NCBI GenBank assembly: GCA_029240105.1
Contig: JARBTR010000007.1
Coordinates: forward strand, 1-64,000
Direction of reading: 5' to 3'
DNA length: 64,000 nt
Origin: Caryophanales bacterium
GTDB taxonomy: Bacteria; Bacillota; Bacilli; JARBTR01
Positions 34,784 to 43,207 of this stretch are shown here, one piece after another (the first letter of the stretch is position 1; every line of letters starts with the position of its first letter). The notes beneath the pieces were generated by a model that was not told where the DNA came from, made no database searches, and saw only the letters and a list, made by a program, of their open reading frames with translations. The translations under genes and the position numbers were made by a program.

Positions 34784-35188
34784 TTGATTAAAATAACTAA
34801 ATTTCTTAAATGGTTCATTATTGGAGCCATAATTATTTCTGTCTTTACTCTATCCGGTTGTAATAACAATTCTTCAGGCTCGAAAATTAATGCTAAAATT
34901 GATGGAGACATTCAAAAAGTAACATCTAAAGTTACATCGAATGGGTATGAAGCCATTACAGTTCAAAAAGGGATTCCAGTTGTATGGACGATTCAAGTTG
35001 GAGAGGGAGTTTTAACAAGCTGTAACAACGAGATTATTATTGAAAACTATGATATTCAAAAGAAATTGGCTGTTGGAGATAATATTATTGAATTTACGCC
35101 AACTAAATCTGGAATAGTTCCATTTACTTGTTGGATGAATATGATCGGTAGCGAAATAAATGTCCTAGATAATTTGGAAGATAAATAA
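34784..35188 (+). CDS. Cupredoxin-like lipoprotein
   Basis: The 134-residue lipoprotein has a signal ending in LSGC, then one cupredoxin domain. TVQKGIPVVWTI, SCNNEI, NIIEFTPTKSG and PFTCWMNMIGSEINV parallel, almost motif by motif, the first cupredoxin domain of the HMA-SafE fusion at 22422 (TVQKGIPVKWTI ... YSCWMGMINSKIIV). It likely binds copper outside the membrane. TTGGAGG precedes the start. It is monocistronic with a terminator 30 bases on. Confidence 0.8.
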   Translation: MIKITKFLKWFIIGAIIISVFTLSGCNNNSSGSKINAKIDGDIQKVTSKVTSNGYEAITVQKGIPVVWTIQVGEGVLTSCNNEIIIENYDIQKKLAVGDNIIEFTPTKSGIVPFTCWMNMIGSEINVLDNLEDK

Positions 35189-35217
35189 GGATTATCTTTC
35201 TTAATAAACAACTAGTA

Positions 35218-35244
35218 GAAGCTAAGAGACTCTTAGCTTCTTTT
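35218..35244 (+). terminator. Rho-independent terminator
   Basis: GAAGCTAAGA / TCTTAGCTTC stem and T4 after the cupredoxin lipoprotein gene. Confidence 0.75.
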
Positions 35245-35248
35245 CATG

Positions 35249-35308
35249 TTGACAGAAATAATCTTTGATATATAATCTATATGACCAAAAAAATAAATAT
35301 AGTCATAT
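35249..35308 (+). promoter_or_regulatory. Promoter and operator of the TetR operon
   Basis: TTGACA (35249-35254) and TATAAT (35271-35276) are 16 bases apart. Inverted half-sites ATATGAC (35279-35285) and GTCATAT (35302-35308) follow the -10 element and fit TetR autoregulation. Confidence 0.72.
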
Positions 35309-35326
35309 GTTGAAAGGTGATTACTA

Positions 35327-35920
35327 ATGCCACGAGGTTTTACACAAAGTGAAAAGGATCAAATCAAAGACTTACTAAGAAAAAAGGGGCAAGAGTTGTT
35401 TGTATCACAGGGACTAAAGAAAGTTACTATTGATGAGTTGGCAAGTGCAGCACACATAGCAAAGGGCTCTTTTTATACTTTTTATAAAACAAAAGAAGAA
35501 TTATTTCTAGATATTAGTGGCTACTATCAGCAAAAACTGTTTGATGAACTTGAGCCAATACTAGCAGCTAATCTTCCATCAAAGAAAAGAGTAAGTCTAT
35601 TCTTGAAAACTGCATTAGAAAGAATGAAAGATTATCCTTTACTTGGAATGGTCAACTCTGAGGTTGTTGAATTACTTTATCGGAAATTACCACAAGAAAA
35701 AGTAGATGCAGAGTTAAAAGACGATATATTACGTGCTGACATTTTTAAGAAATATAACATCCATTTTCATTATTCAATAGAAATTGTTATTAAAACACTT
35801 CAGATTGCAGTCTTAGCTTGTATTCAAAACCAATCTGATCATGATAATTCTCAGGTTGTTGAAATCTTAATTGAAAGTATTGTAGAAAAGGTCGTACGTG
35901 ATGATGAAATATGTGATTGA
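35327..35920 (+). CDS. TetR/AcrR-family regulator
   Basis: The 197-residue regulator has the N-terminal TetR helix-turn-helix (KKVTIDELASAAHIAKGSF, about residues 26-44, then YTFYKTKEELF). The C-terminal helical part would bind an inducer. GAAAGGTG precedes the ATG. Its last 20 bases overlap the ABC ATPase gene, so it is the first gene of a three-gene exporter operon. An inverted repeat sits at its promoter. Confidence 0.88.
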   Translation: MPRGFTQSEKDQIKDLLRKKGQELFVSQGLKKVTIDELASAAHIAKGSFYTFYKTKEELFLDISGYYQQKLFDELEPILAANLPSKKRVSLFLKTALERMKDYPLLGMVNSEVVELLYRKLPQEKVDAELKDDILRADIFKKYNIHFHYSIEIVIKTLQIAVLACIQNQSDHDNSQVVEILIESIVEKVVRDDEICD

Positions 35921-36824
35921 AACGAAGAGTATTTCTAAAAAATTTGGTGATCACTCTGCTGTAGATGGTGTTTCCATTGCTATTTCAGAAGGCGAAATTT
36001 ATGGATTCTTAGGATTAAATGGCGCAGGTAAGACTACTTTAATTCGCATGTTATTAGGCATGATAAAACCATCAAATGGCAATGCATATATTAATGGGGC
36101 TTTGGTTGAGACAACAAGCTGTAGGCTCTGGAATGATGTTGGTTATATGGTAGAGACACCCAATGCATATCCAGAGTTAACAGTTTATGAAAATATTGAG
36201 ATATTTAGAAAACTTAGAAACCTAAAAAATAGTGAATCAACAGAACAAATAATTCAAAAACTTGGTTTATCCCCTTATATAGGTAAAAAGGCAAATGATT
36301 TATCACTGGGTAACAAGCAAAGATTGGGACTTGCAAAGGCTTTAGTGCATAGACCAAAGATTTTAATCTTAGATGAGCCAACAAATGGTTTAGACCCTGC
36401 TGGAATTGTTGAGATTCGGAATTATTTGAAAGAACTCGCAACAGAGTTTGGTGTAACTATCTTGTTATCAAGTCACCAACTGAGTGAAATATCAAAAACA
36501 GCTACTAGGATTGGGATCATCCATCATGGGAAAATAGTTAGTGAATTTAAAACTAAAGAGTTAGATTTACTTCAGAATAAAAAACTTTGGATTCATACTA
36601 CAGATAACATTTTAGCAAACTCGGTATTATCTAGAAATGGATACAAGTCAGTGTTAGTTGATGGACAATTGTGGTGTTCTGACAAGAAAGCTCTCACTTC
36701 ACCAGAAGAAATTGCGACATTACTTGTTAACAGCGGCTGTCCGCCAAAATCATTACAAACAGAGTCTGAGGACTTGGAATCACAATTTTTAAGACTAATC
36801 GGACAAAAGGAGGCCATAATATGA
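35901..36824 (+). CDS. ABC exporter ATP-binding protein
   Basis: The protein is about 307 residues; ATGs at 35901 and 35904 and a GTG at 35898 are all possible starts after AAAAGGTCG. Walker A is GLNGAGKTT, the signature LSLGNKQRL, Walker B ILILDEPTNGLD, and the switch His follows in LLSSHQLSE. The C-terminal extension is typical of ABC-2 drug or lantibiotic-immunity exporters (CcmA/BcrA group). It overlaps the permease gene by ATGA. Confidence 0.9.
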   Translation: MMKYVIETKSISKKFGDHSAVDGVSIAISEGEIYGFLGLNGAGKTTLIRMLLGMIKPSNGNAYINGALVETTSCRLWNDVGYMVETPNAYPELTVYENIEIFRKLRNLKNSESTEQIIQKLGLSPYIGKKANDLSLGNKQRLGLAKALVHRPKILILDEPTNGLDPAGIVEIRNYLKELATEFGVTILLSSHQLSEISKTATRIGIIHHGKIVSEFKTKELDLLQNKKLWIHTTDNILANSVLSRNGYKSVLVDGQLWCSDKKALTSPEEIATLLVNSGCPPKSLQTESEDLESQFLRLIGQKEAII

Positions 36825-37597
36825 CCAATTTTAATGTCGTTGTTTTGACTGAATGTCAAAAAGTGATAAAGTCAAAGGTTTTCATTATTTCTATTTTTGT
36901 CATACTACTGCTCCCGTTTATCTGTAGTTTATTTATGCTTATTACTATGAATCCGGAATTTGCACTTCGTTCTGGAATTATGGCAAGTAAAACTAAAATA
37001 CTAAGCGGAACTGATTGGGTTGCTTTTTTAGAAATGCTTATTCAAGTAATATCCATTGGTGGTGTTATTATTTTTGGATTCCTAACAAGCTGGACGTTCG
37101 GAAGAGAGTATTCGGATGGAACAGTAAAAGATTTGCTCGCTTTGCCTGTGAGAAGAAGTTCAATTGTTGCAGCAAAATTTATTACGATTGCTATTTGGTG
37201 TTTATTTTTGGCATTTACAGCCTTTTCAATTACTTCCACCATTGGCTTAATAATAGGAGTAAAAGGATTTAGTCTATCAGTTTTTTATGCCAATCTGGGT
37301 AAATATTTCATTTGTACAATAATGGTTATACTACTAAGTCCACCCATTGCATTTTTTGCTTGTTATGGGAAAGGTTATTTACCTCCACTTGGTTTTTTAA
37401 TCATAGCAATCTTCTTTGGGAATATCATCGGTACGATGGGGCACGGGGCTTACTTTCCCTGGGTTATTCCTGGTTTGTATTCAGGGGCTGCTGGAGAGGT
37501 ACATCTACCATATGCGAGTTATATTGTGCTTTTAGTAACAAGTTTAGTAGGTTCTCTTGCAACTTTTATATGGTGGCAATATGCGGATCAAAAGTAG
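36821..37597 (+). CDS. ABC-2 type permease
   Basis: The 258-residue membrane protein has about six helices and the EYSDGTVKDLLALPVRRSSI segment typical of ABC-2 permeases partnered with CcmA-type ATPases. It overlaps the ATPase gene (ATGA) and ends the operon. The exported substrate is unknown; TetR control suggests a toxic compound or antibiotic. Confidence 0.88.
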   Translation: MTNFNVVVLTECQKVIKSKVFIISIFVILLLPFICSLFMLITMNPEFALRSGIMASKTKILSGTDWVAFLEMLIQVISIGGVIIFGFLTSWTFGREYSDGTVKDLLALPVRRSSIVAAKFITIAIWCLFLAFTAFSITSTIGLIIGVKGFSLSVFYANLGKYFICTIMVILLSPPIAFFACYGKGYLPPLGFLIIAIFFGNIIGTMGHGAYFPWVIPGLYSGAAGEVHLPYASYIVLLVTSLVGSLATFIWWQYADQK

Positions 37598-37623
37598 AAC
37601 ATAAAATTATAAAATGAAAAGTT

Positions 37624-37670
37624 AATTGGGACAACCACTCGATCAATATCTAGTGGTTGTCCCAATTTTT
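37624..37670. terminator. Bidirectional terminator
   Basis: AATTGGGACAACCACT / AGTGGTTGTCCCAATT stem followed by T5 after the ABC operon. Confidence 0.88.
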
Positions 37671-37684
37671 ATATCCTTAAAAAA

Positions 37685-37700
37685 TGTGATTCGAATCATG
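37685..37700 (+). promoter_or_regulatory. Fnr-type box
   Basis: TGTGATTCGAATCATG is close to the TGTGA-N6-TCACA consensus. It lies about 250 bases upstream of scdA, and an Fnr-like gene follows. The rest of 37701-37946 shows only a short hairpin near 37865-37895 and no gene. Confidence 0.5.
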
Positions 37701-37946
37701 TTTTTAAAATTCCATCCCATATAGAATAAAGATGTCGATAAGACAAAGAACAAATAAATCGGGCTTTGCGTGACTGACTTTCGATTAACTGTCACTCTAA
37801 AATACGAAGAATTTTAGCAAGTGGAAGGAATGTCTGTGGTAAAACTTTCCAAATTCCTTAAAAGATAAAAAGCTTTGCTTTTCCAGGAATTTAAGAAACA
37901 CCTTCGGTCGAAAATGTCACGTACAGCACCTAAACAAGGAGATAAA

Positions 37947-38636
37947 ATGATGTTATTTACAACAGAAACAAAAACTGGTGATATAGTTACTAAATTTCCA
38001 AGCTCAAGCAAAATTTTTAAAGCAAATAAAATTGACTTCTGCTGTGGCGGAAACCGTCCTATAGGTGAGGTTTTACTAGAAAAAAATCTTCCAACAAGTA
38101 TTCTTGATGAGATTAATGCTTTATATGAAAAAAGTCAAAATGATCCTGTAACGGAATGGGAACAATATTCTGCATCGGAAATCATTGATATCATACTTGA
38201 AAGATATCACGTACCAACATATGAATTACTAGATGAATTAACTTTCTATGTCAATAAAGTTGCTAGAGTTCATGGACCGCATCAACCCCATTTATTAGAG
38301 ATGCAAGATGTGTTTAGTCAAATGAAGGAAGAAATGGGTGTTCATTTCAAAAAAGAAGAAATGATGTTGTTCCCACAAATGAAAAAATATGAACAAACAA
38401 ATGCACCAGATGACTTAGCAACTCTTGGTATGATGATTTCACAAATGGAAGTTGATCACGATGAAGTTGGAAATATGTTAAGTAAACTTCGTGAGATTAC
38501 GAGTGAATACCAAGTTCCTGAAGATGGATGTAATACGTACCAATTGACGTATTTGAAATTGGAAGAATTAGAATCTCTAACTTTCGATCATGTGCATACT
38601 GAAAATAACATTTTATTCCGTAGATTTCAGTTTTAA
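37947..38636 (+). CDS. scdA: Fe-S cluster repair di-iron protein (RIC/ScdA/YtfE)
   Basis: The protein is 229 residues from ATG 37947, preceded by AAGGAG. The N-terminal ScdA domain has FKANKIDFCCGGNRP (about residues 24-38). A hemerythrin-like domain follows with His/Glu ligands in YHVPTYELL, HGPHQPHLLEM, HFKKEEMMLFP, MEVDHDEVG and FDHVHTENNILF. These proteins repair Fe-S clusters after nitric oxide or oxidative damage. The Fnr-like regulator gene follows 74 bases later. Confidence 0.92.
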   Translation: MMLFTTETKTGDIVTKFPSSSKIFKANKIDFCCGGNRPIGEVLLEKNLPTSILDEINALYEKSQNDPVTEWEQYSASEIIDIILERYHVPTYELLDELTFYVNKVARVHGPHQPHLLEMQDVFSQMKEEMGVHFKKEEMMLFPQMKKYEQTNAPDDLATLGMMISQMEVDHDEVGNMLSKLREITSEYQVPEDGCNTYQLTYLKLEELESLTFDHVHTENNILFRRFQF

Positions 38637-38710
38637 ATCTAGACTCAGTTACGTAATAGGAGTATTCTCTTATTACATAATAAATCCATTTTAAAGTGTA
38701 AGGAGAAACA

Positions 38711-39436
38711 ATGGAGAAAGAACTGAGTTGTAGTAAATGTTCACATTTTTGTGCTGGGAAAGTACCGATTTTTCAGTCGCTTACCGAAAAAGATTTGGAT
38801 CTAATTTCATCTCTAATTAGGAAGCGACGGTTTCAAAAAGGGCAAGTTCTCATTCGTGAAGGTGACAAATCGGACGCACTATATTTTATACATTACGGAA
38901 ATATTAAGTTGTCAAAAATCACAATCGAAGGTAAGGAACAAATTCTTAATTTGGTGTCGCATGGTGATTTCTTTGGTGAATTACATGTCCTTCATAATGC
39001 TGCTTGTAATTTTAGTGCATATGCGTTGGAAGATACTGAAGTTTGTATGATCCTTCGTAAAGATTTTGAAATGGTCATCCAAATGTACCCTAATATCTCT
39101 ATAAAATTACTTCATGCTATGACTGAGCGGTTATCCCATGCTGAGAATTTGCTTCAAACTTTGGCAACTAAGGATGCAGAAGTAAGATTGGTCAATCTGA
39201 TCATAGATTTAAGCGAAAAATTTGGACGGAAAACGGAAAGTGGAATTGAAATCTCTTTACCGATGACAAGAGAAGAGATGGCTAATTATATTGGAGTCAC
39301 AAGAGAAACAATCAGTCGTAAATTAAACAAATTTGAGGATTATGGCTATATTCGTGCAAATGGAAATAAATATCTGCACATTCTAGAGATAGATAAGCTA
39401 CATGATCTTGCAAAAAATTGGCAACCTTCAACTTAA
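38711..39436 (+). CDS. Crp/Fnr-family regulator with N-terminal Cys cluster
   Basis: The 241-residue regulator has CSKCSHFC (C7, C10, C14) at its N-terminus, a cyclic-nucleotide-like beta barrel (GQVLIREGDKSDALYFIHYG ... GDFFGEL), a dimer helix and a winged helix (TREEMANYIGVTRETISRKL). The Cys set plus an internal Cys could hold an Fe-S cluster sensing oxygen or nitric oxide. Pairing with scdA fits this. GTAAGGAG precedes the ATG. Confidence 0.88.
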   Translation: MEKELSCSKCSHFCAGKVPIFQSLTEKDLDLISSLIRKRRFQKGQVLIREGDKSDALYFIHYGNIKLSKITIEGKEQILNLVSHGDFFGELHVLHNAACNFSAYALEDTEVCMILRKDFEMVIQMYPNISIKLLHAMTERLSHAENLLQTLATKDAEVRLVNLIIDLSEKFGRKTESGIEISLPMTREEMANYIGVTRETISRKLNKFEDYGYIRANGNKYLHILEIDKLHDLAKNWQPST

Positions 39437-39530
39437 TCAGTACTACCTAAAAAGTATCTTTACCAATAATCGATTTGAAAAGATGTGAGTGTGAAGATGA
39501 ATAGGGGAACTGATCTCATAGTTTTAAACA

Positions 39531-39554
39531 ATCGGTTCTCCCCCGACTACCGGT
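39531..39554 (+). repeat. Degenerate tRNA-Leu-like 3' end, copy 4
   Basis: ATCGG-TTCTCCC-CCGAC followed by TACCGGT matches the T arm and acceptor 3' strand of the fragments at 1443 and 1896 with several changes. No other tRNA part is present. A terminator follows, as in the other copies, but with a different stem. Confidence 0.45.
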
Positions 39555-39565
39555 TTTTAAATACC

Positions 39566-39600
39566 AAGTATCAAGAGTCTTGTACTTTTGATACTTTTTT
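39566..39600 (+). terminator. Rho-independent terminator
   Basis: AGTATCAA / TTGATACT stem followed by T6. Confidence 0.75.
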
Positions 39601-39725
39601 TATTTTTGTTCGTCTATTTGAAGTCACATTTGTAATGGCTAAAAAATTTTAATTACATCTGAATGAAACATACTTTCAGTTACTTTGGAAAAAATAGTTG
39701 TTAAACACAATACAAGAGGTGTCAT

Positions 39726-40526
39726 ATGGCTGTTTCACAAAGAACGACAATTGCATTTTCCCTAGTATCTATTCCGATTGCGATGTATACTGCAACGCAA
39801 GATCACGACATTCATTTTAACCAATTGCATGACAAAGATCATCATCGAATTCGGTATAAAAAAACATGTTCTCATTGCGGTAATGAAGTCGAGTCTAAAG
39901 ATATTATCAAAGGTTATGAATATGACAAGGATAAATATGTTGTCATTACCGATGACGATTTAGAAAAAATTAAGACGGAAAAGGAAAGATCCATTCAAAT
40001 CCTTCATTTTGCTAACCTTAATCAAATTAGTCCTGTTTATTATGATAAGACGTACCATGCTGTGCCAGAAGCTGGTGGAGATAAGGCCTTTGAATTGTTT
40101 CGAAAAGCTTTGATGCAAGAGCAAAAAATTGCAATAGGTAAAACTGTTCAAGGTAGTAAAGAAAGTTTGCTAGCAATTATTCCTCGTGAAGACGGTATGC
40201 TTATCCAAACAATGTTTTATGAGGATGAAATAAAAGAATTGCCTAAAGGGTATAACAAGCCAGAAGTCTCAGATCAAGAACTTTCAATGGCAAAACAATT
40301 AATAGAATCAATGGATACACCGTTTAATCCAAGTGAATACAAAGATGAGTACCAGGTGAAATTACGGGGTTTAATTGAAACTAAGGTCTCTGGAAAAGAA
40401 GTTGTTGCAGCTGTTTCTGAACCAAACAATATCATTAATCTTATGGATGCTTTAAAAGCAAGCCTTGATCAAAATAAACCAACTTCGCCTAAGAAATCCG
40501 GTAGAAGTAAAAAAACATCTGCATAA
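39726..40526 (+). CDS. ku: Ku protein (non-homologous end joining)
   Basis: The 266-residue protein is bacterial Ku: SQRTTIAFSLVSIPIAMYTA at the N-terminus, HDKDHHRIRYKKTC, EVESKDIIKGYEYDKDKYV, and a Lys-rich C-terminal tail. It binds DNA ends as a homodimer and recruits the ligase. AAGAGGTGTC precedes the ATG. Its stop codon shares a base with the ligase start, so the two are translationally coupled. In Bacillus this system works in spores. Confidence 0.95.
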   Translation: MAVSQRTTIAFSLVSIPIAMYTATQDHDIHFNQLHDKDHHRIRYKKTCSHCGNEVESKDIIKGYEYDKDKYVVITDDDLEKIKTEKERSIQILHFANLNQISPVYYDKTYHAVPEAGGDKAFELFRKALMQEQKIAIGKTVQGSKESLLAIIPREDGMLIQTMFYEDEIKELPKGYNKPEVSDQELSMAKQLIESMDTPFNPSEYKDEYQVKLRGLIETKVSGKEVVAAVSEPNNIINLMDALKASLDQNKPTSPKKSGRSKKTSA

Positions 40527-41452
40527 TGGATATTTTTGATAGTAAAAGTATAAAACCAATGTTACTCGCTGAAGAAGCTGAACCGTTTGATTCAGAAGAG
40601 TATTTATTTGAGATAAAGTTGGATGGTATACGCTGCATCATGTATTTGGATACGGATGAAACAGAGATACGTAATAAGAGAAACGATCGTTTAAATCATA
40701 CCTATCCAGAGTTAAAAAATTTACATAAGCAAGTAAAAAAACGTTGTATTCTAGATGGGGAACTCCTAGTGCTAAAGGAAGGTAAACCGAATTTTCAAGA
40801 AGTACAAAGAAGAAGCCTTATGACAAATTCATACAAGATTGAGTTGGCATCTAAAAAATCGCCAGTACTTTTTACTGCTTATGATATCTTGTATCTTGAA
40901 AATAAGCAGATTACAGATTTAAATCTGATAGAGCGGAAGAAACTATTAACAAAAACAGTTAGGGAAAATGAGTCTATATCCATTGCTCGATATATTGAAA
41001 TACATGGTATAGATCTTTATAATCTGACTGTTCAACATGATTTAGAGGGTATTGTAGCAAAGCTAAAAAATAGTAAATATTATTTTGATAAAAGATCTAA
41101 GGACTGGATAAAAATCAAGTTTTTAAAAGATGAAGATTTCGTGATTTGTGGCTATATTACAAAGTCTCCTATGGCAAGCATAGTATTAGGAATTTATAAG
41201 AATGGGATTCTTATCAACCAAGGACATGTCACTATAGGGGTATCCAGAGATGATTTTCAAAAAATCATGTCTTGTAAACGGGTTTCACAATCATTCTACT
41301 CAGATTTTCCAGTTGATGTAAACACAGTTTGGATTGAACCTACACTTGTTTGTTCTGTAAAATTTATGATGCGAACAAGTAAAGGCGGCCTTCGCCAACC
41401 TGTATTTAAAGAACTACGGAACGACAAAAAACCTGAGGAATGCAAATTATAG
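40526..41452 (+). CDS. LigD-type ATP-dependent DNA ligase, ligase domain only
   Basis: The 308-residue protein has the adenylation motif EIKLDGIR (K31), ILDGELLV, and the OB-fold end with SVKFMMRTSKGGLRQPVFKELR, as in the ligase domain of LigD. The polymerase/primase domain found in B. subtilis LigD (YkoU) and the phosphoesterase domain are missing from the protein and from the neighbours. It starts at the last base of ku. The likely role is sealing ends held by Ku. Confidence 0.9.
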   Translation: MDIFDSKSIKPMLLAEEAEPFDSEEYLFEIKLDGIRCIMYLDTDETEIRNKRNDRLNHTYPELKNLHKQVKKRCILDGELLVLKEGKPNFQEVQRRSLMTNSYKIELASKKSPVLFTAYDILYLENKQITDLNLIERKKLLTKTVRENESISIARYIEIHGIDLYNLTVQHDLEGIVAKLKNSKYYFDKRSKDWIKIKFLKDEDFVICGYITKSPMASIVLGIYKNGILINQGHVTIGVSRDDFQKIMSCKRVSQSFYSDFPVDVNTVWIEPTLVCSVKFMMRTSKGGLRQPVFKELRNDKKPEECKL

Positions 41453-41540
41453 CAAGCTTCAGTTAATAAACTAAAAAAATCTTTTAACAAAATTATATAA
41501 GTAAATGAAACAACTATTTTATATAGGATAAAAATAAAAC

Positions 41541-41585
41541 AAACGCTATATCATTGTGTGGGTGGCAATGGATATAGCGTTTTAT
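41541..41585. terminator. Bidirectional terminator
   Basis: AAACGCTATATC / GATATAGCGTTT stem after the ligase gene. Confidence 0.82.
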
Positions 41586-41712
41586 AGTTGAGATGACTAA
41601 TCTGGGTATAAGCCTAAGCATTGAAATACTTATTGATAGTAGATTCGAAAGGTGGATCGAATTCAAACAAGAATTGACCTTGTTAAAGATGGATTTGTTT
41701 CAAGGTGCCTTT

Positions 41713-41805
41713 CTAGAATGATAATACTGATGCACCGATTATGACTAGTAGAACGAATAAAACTAGGACGAATGCTTCGTTAGAATTTTCACGTCTTTGT
41801 GTCAT
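41713..41805 (-). CDS. YjcZ-like small membrane protein (30 residues)
   Basis: Start codon at complement 41803-41805 after TTGGAGGTG. The peptide is a short charged head (MTQRRENSNEAF) plus one membrane helix rich in Val and Leu. This is the form of YjcZ/YhaJ-type sporulation peptides in Bacillaceae. It is paired with a similar gene 48 bases upstream on the same strand. Confidence 0.65.
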   Translation of the reverse strand: MTQRRENSNEAFVLVLFVLLVIIGASVLSF

Positions 41806-41853
41806 AAAAAACACCTCCAAAGTTTGCAAAATAACGTTACTCTACTTTCGTAC

Positions 41854-41970
41854 TTAAATTACTGAAAGTACAATAACTAAAAGGATAAACAAAACAAGAA
41901 TTAACGCGAAGCTGCTTCCAATATTTGAACCGCCTCCGTTATAACCACCGCACCAACCATGTCCGTACAT
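41854..41970 (-). CDS. YjcZ family sporulation protein (38 residues)
   Basis: The peptide starts MYGHGWCGGYNGGGS, the Gly/Tyr/Cys head typical of YjcZ proteins, followed by one membrane helix of Leu, Ile and Val. TAGGTGGTGAG lies upstream of the ATG on its strand. Family members are made in sporulation and found in spore extracts; their role is unknown. Confidence 0.8.
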   Translation of the reverse strand: MYGHGWCGGYNGGGSNIGSSFALILVLFILLVIVLSVI

Positions 41971-42141
41971 ATATCTCACCACCTATTTGCCTTTTGAGGT
42001 AGCACCTCTATATGTATTATATTTTTTGAGACAAGCGATGATTGGACAAACATCCGATTACAAATGCCCTATTTAATTTCTGAAAGTACAATAAGAATTT
42101 ATCATTTGTATGAATTAAAGAAAGTACAGTAATTTTAGCTA

Positions 42142-42969
42142 TTAATTAAATTCTAAAAAATGAGTAATATGCTGGAAGACTTCTTTAGGTCGCTCTTCTG
42201 GTACAGCATGTCCAGTTTCTTTTAAAACAACTAGTTCCGAATTAACTAAGTCACTGTGTAGTCTTTTGCCTATATGGAGGGGTTGGGATTTATCTTGATC
42301 TCCCCAAATTAATAGGCATGGTGTTTGAATGCTTTTTAGCACCTTAGCAGGAAGGTCAGCTTCAAGATGGCGTATCATTCTTGTAAGAGCCATAAATATT
42401 TTATCTTCTAAAAAAGGCTGTAAATAGCCATTAATCATTTCTTCATTTATGATTGAATGGTTATATAAAGTGGATTGAAGATTCTTTTCTACACCAATTC
42501 GAGCCATCCAAAATTTTAGAAACCGATGGAAAAATGGAAGGTAACTGGACAAGATAAATAGAATGCCAGACCTTTTTCGATAAGAAGAGCTGCAAAGCAA
42601 AATAGCCTTTTCTGCAAGCTTAGGCATTTGGTGTAAAATATTTAAAACAACTTGCCCTCCCATTGAATGTCCGATGAAAATAGCTTTTTTTATCTCTAAA
42701 GATTCAATTAATTGAATGGTAGTCTTTGCAAAATTTTTATAAGAGTACTTATAGCCTTGAGATTTACCACTTTTACCAAATGGGGGAATATCTACTGATA
42801 AAACTTGATAATTTTCATGTAACAAAGGAATTAAATGCCGAAAAGTGAAACTTGATGCGAGAAAACCGTGAAGTAGAATGATTGTTTTTTCAGCCATTTT
42901 GTTGGGATAAAATTCGTAGTAAACCTTCATCTGATCAATTGAATGATAGCCAGTTAGAACGTTCTCCAT
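42142..42969 (-). CDS. Alpha/beta hydrolase
   Basis: The 275-residue hydrolase has HGFLASSF (oxyanion), DIPPFGKSG, the nucleophile elbow GHSMGG (Ser near 103), an acid in WGDQDKSQP and the His in ETGHAVPEE. The fold and lid resemble carboxylesterases or MhpC-like hydrolases. AAGAGGTGG precedes the ATG. It is a single gene; its substrate is unknown. Confidence 0.85.
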   Translation of the reverse strand: MENVLTGYHSIDQMKVYYEFYPNKMAEKTIILLHGFLASSFTFRHLIPLLHENYQVLSVDIPPFGKSGKSQGYKYSYKNFAKTTIQLIESLEIKKAIFIGHSMGGQVVLNILHQMPKLAEKAILLCSSSYRKRSGILFILSSYLPFFHRFLKFWMARIGVEKNLQSTLYNHSIINEEMINGYLQPFLEDKIFMALTRMIRHLEADLPAKVLKSIQTPCLLIWGDQDKSQPLHIGKRLHSDLVNSELVVLKETGHAVPEERPKEVFQHITHFLEFN

Positions 42970-43207
42970 TTGATTTCAACCACCTCTTTACAAACTGTCT
43001 GTTTAATGTTCCCAAAATCTAAAGAAACACAACATTGAATATTTAAAAGAGAAAGGTTAATTTCTTTAAAACTAAATAGTTGAAGGTTATGGGGAGCTGC
43101 ATCTCCCGTTTAAAAAATTTTCTTTCAAAAAAATTTTTATTTTTAAAATTCCGTCTAAAAACTTATAATGGTATCTAAATGAAAAAATGATAGATTGGTT
43201 GGTCATA

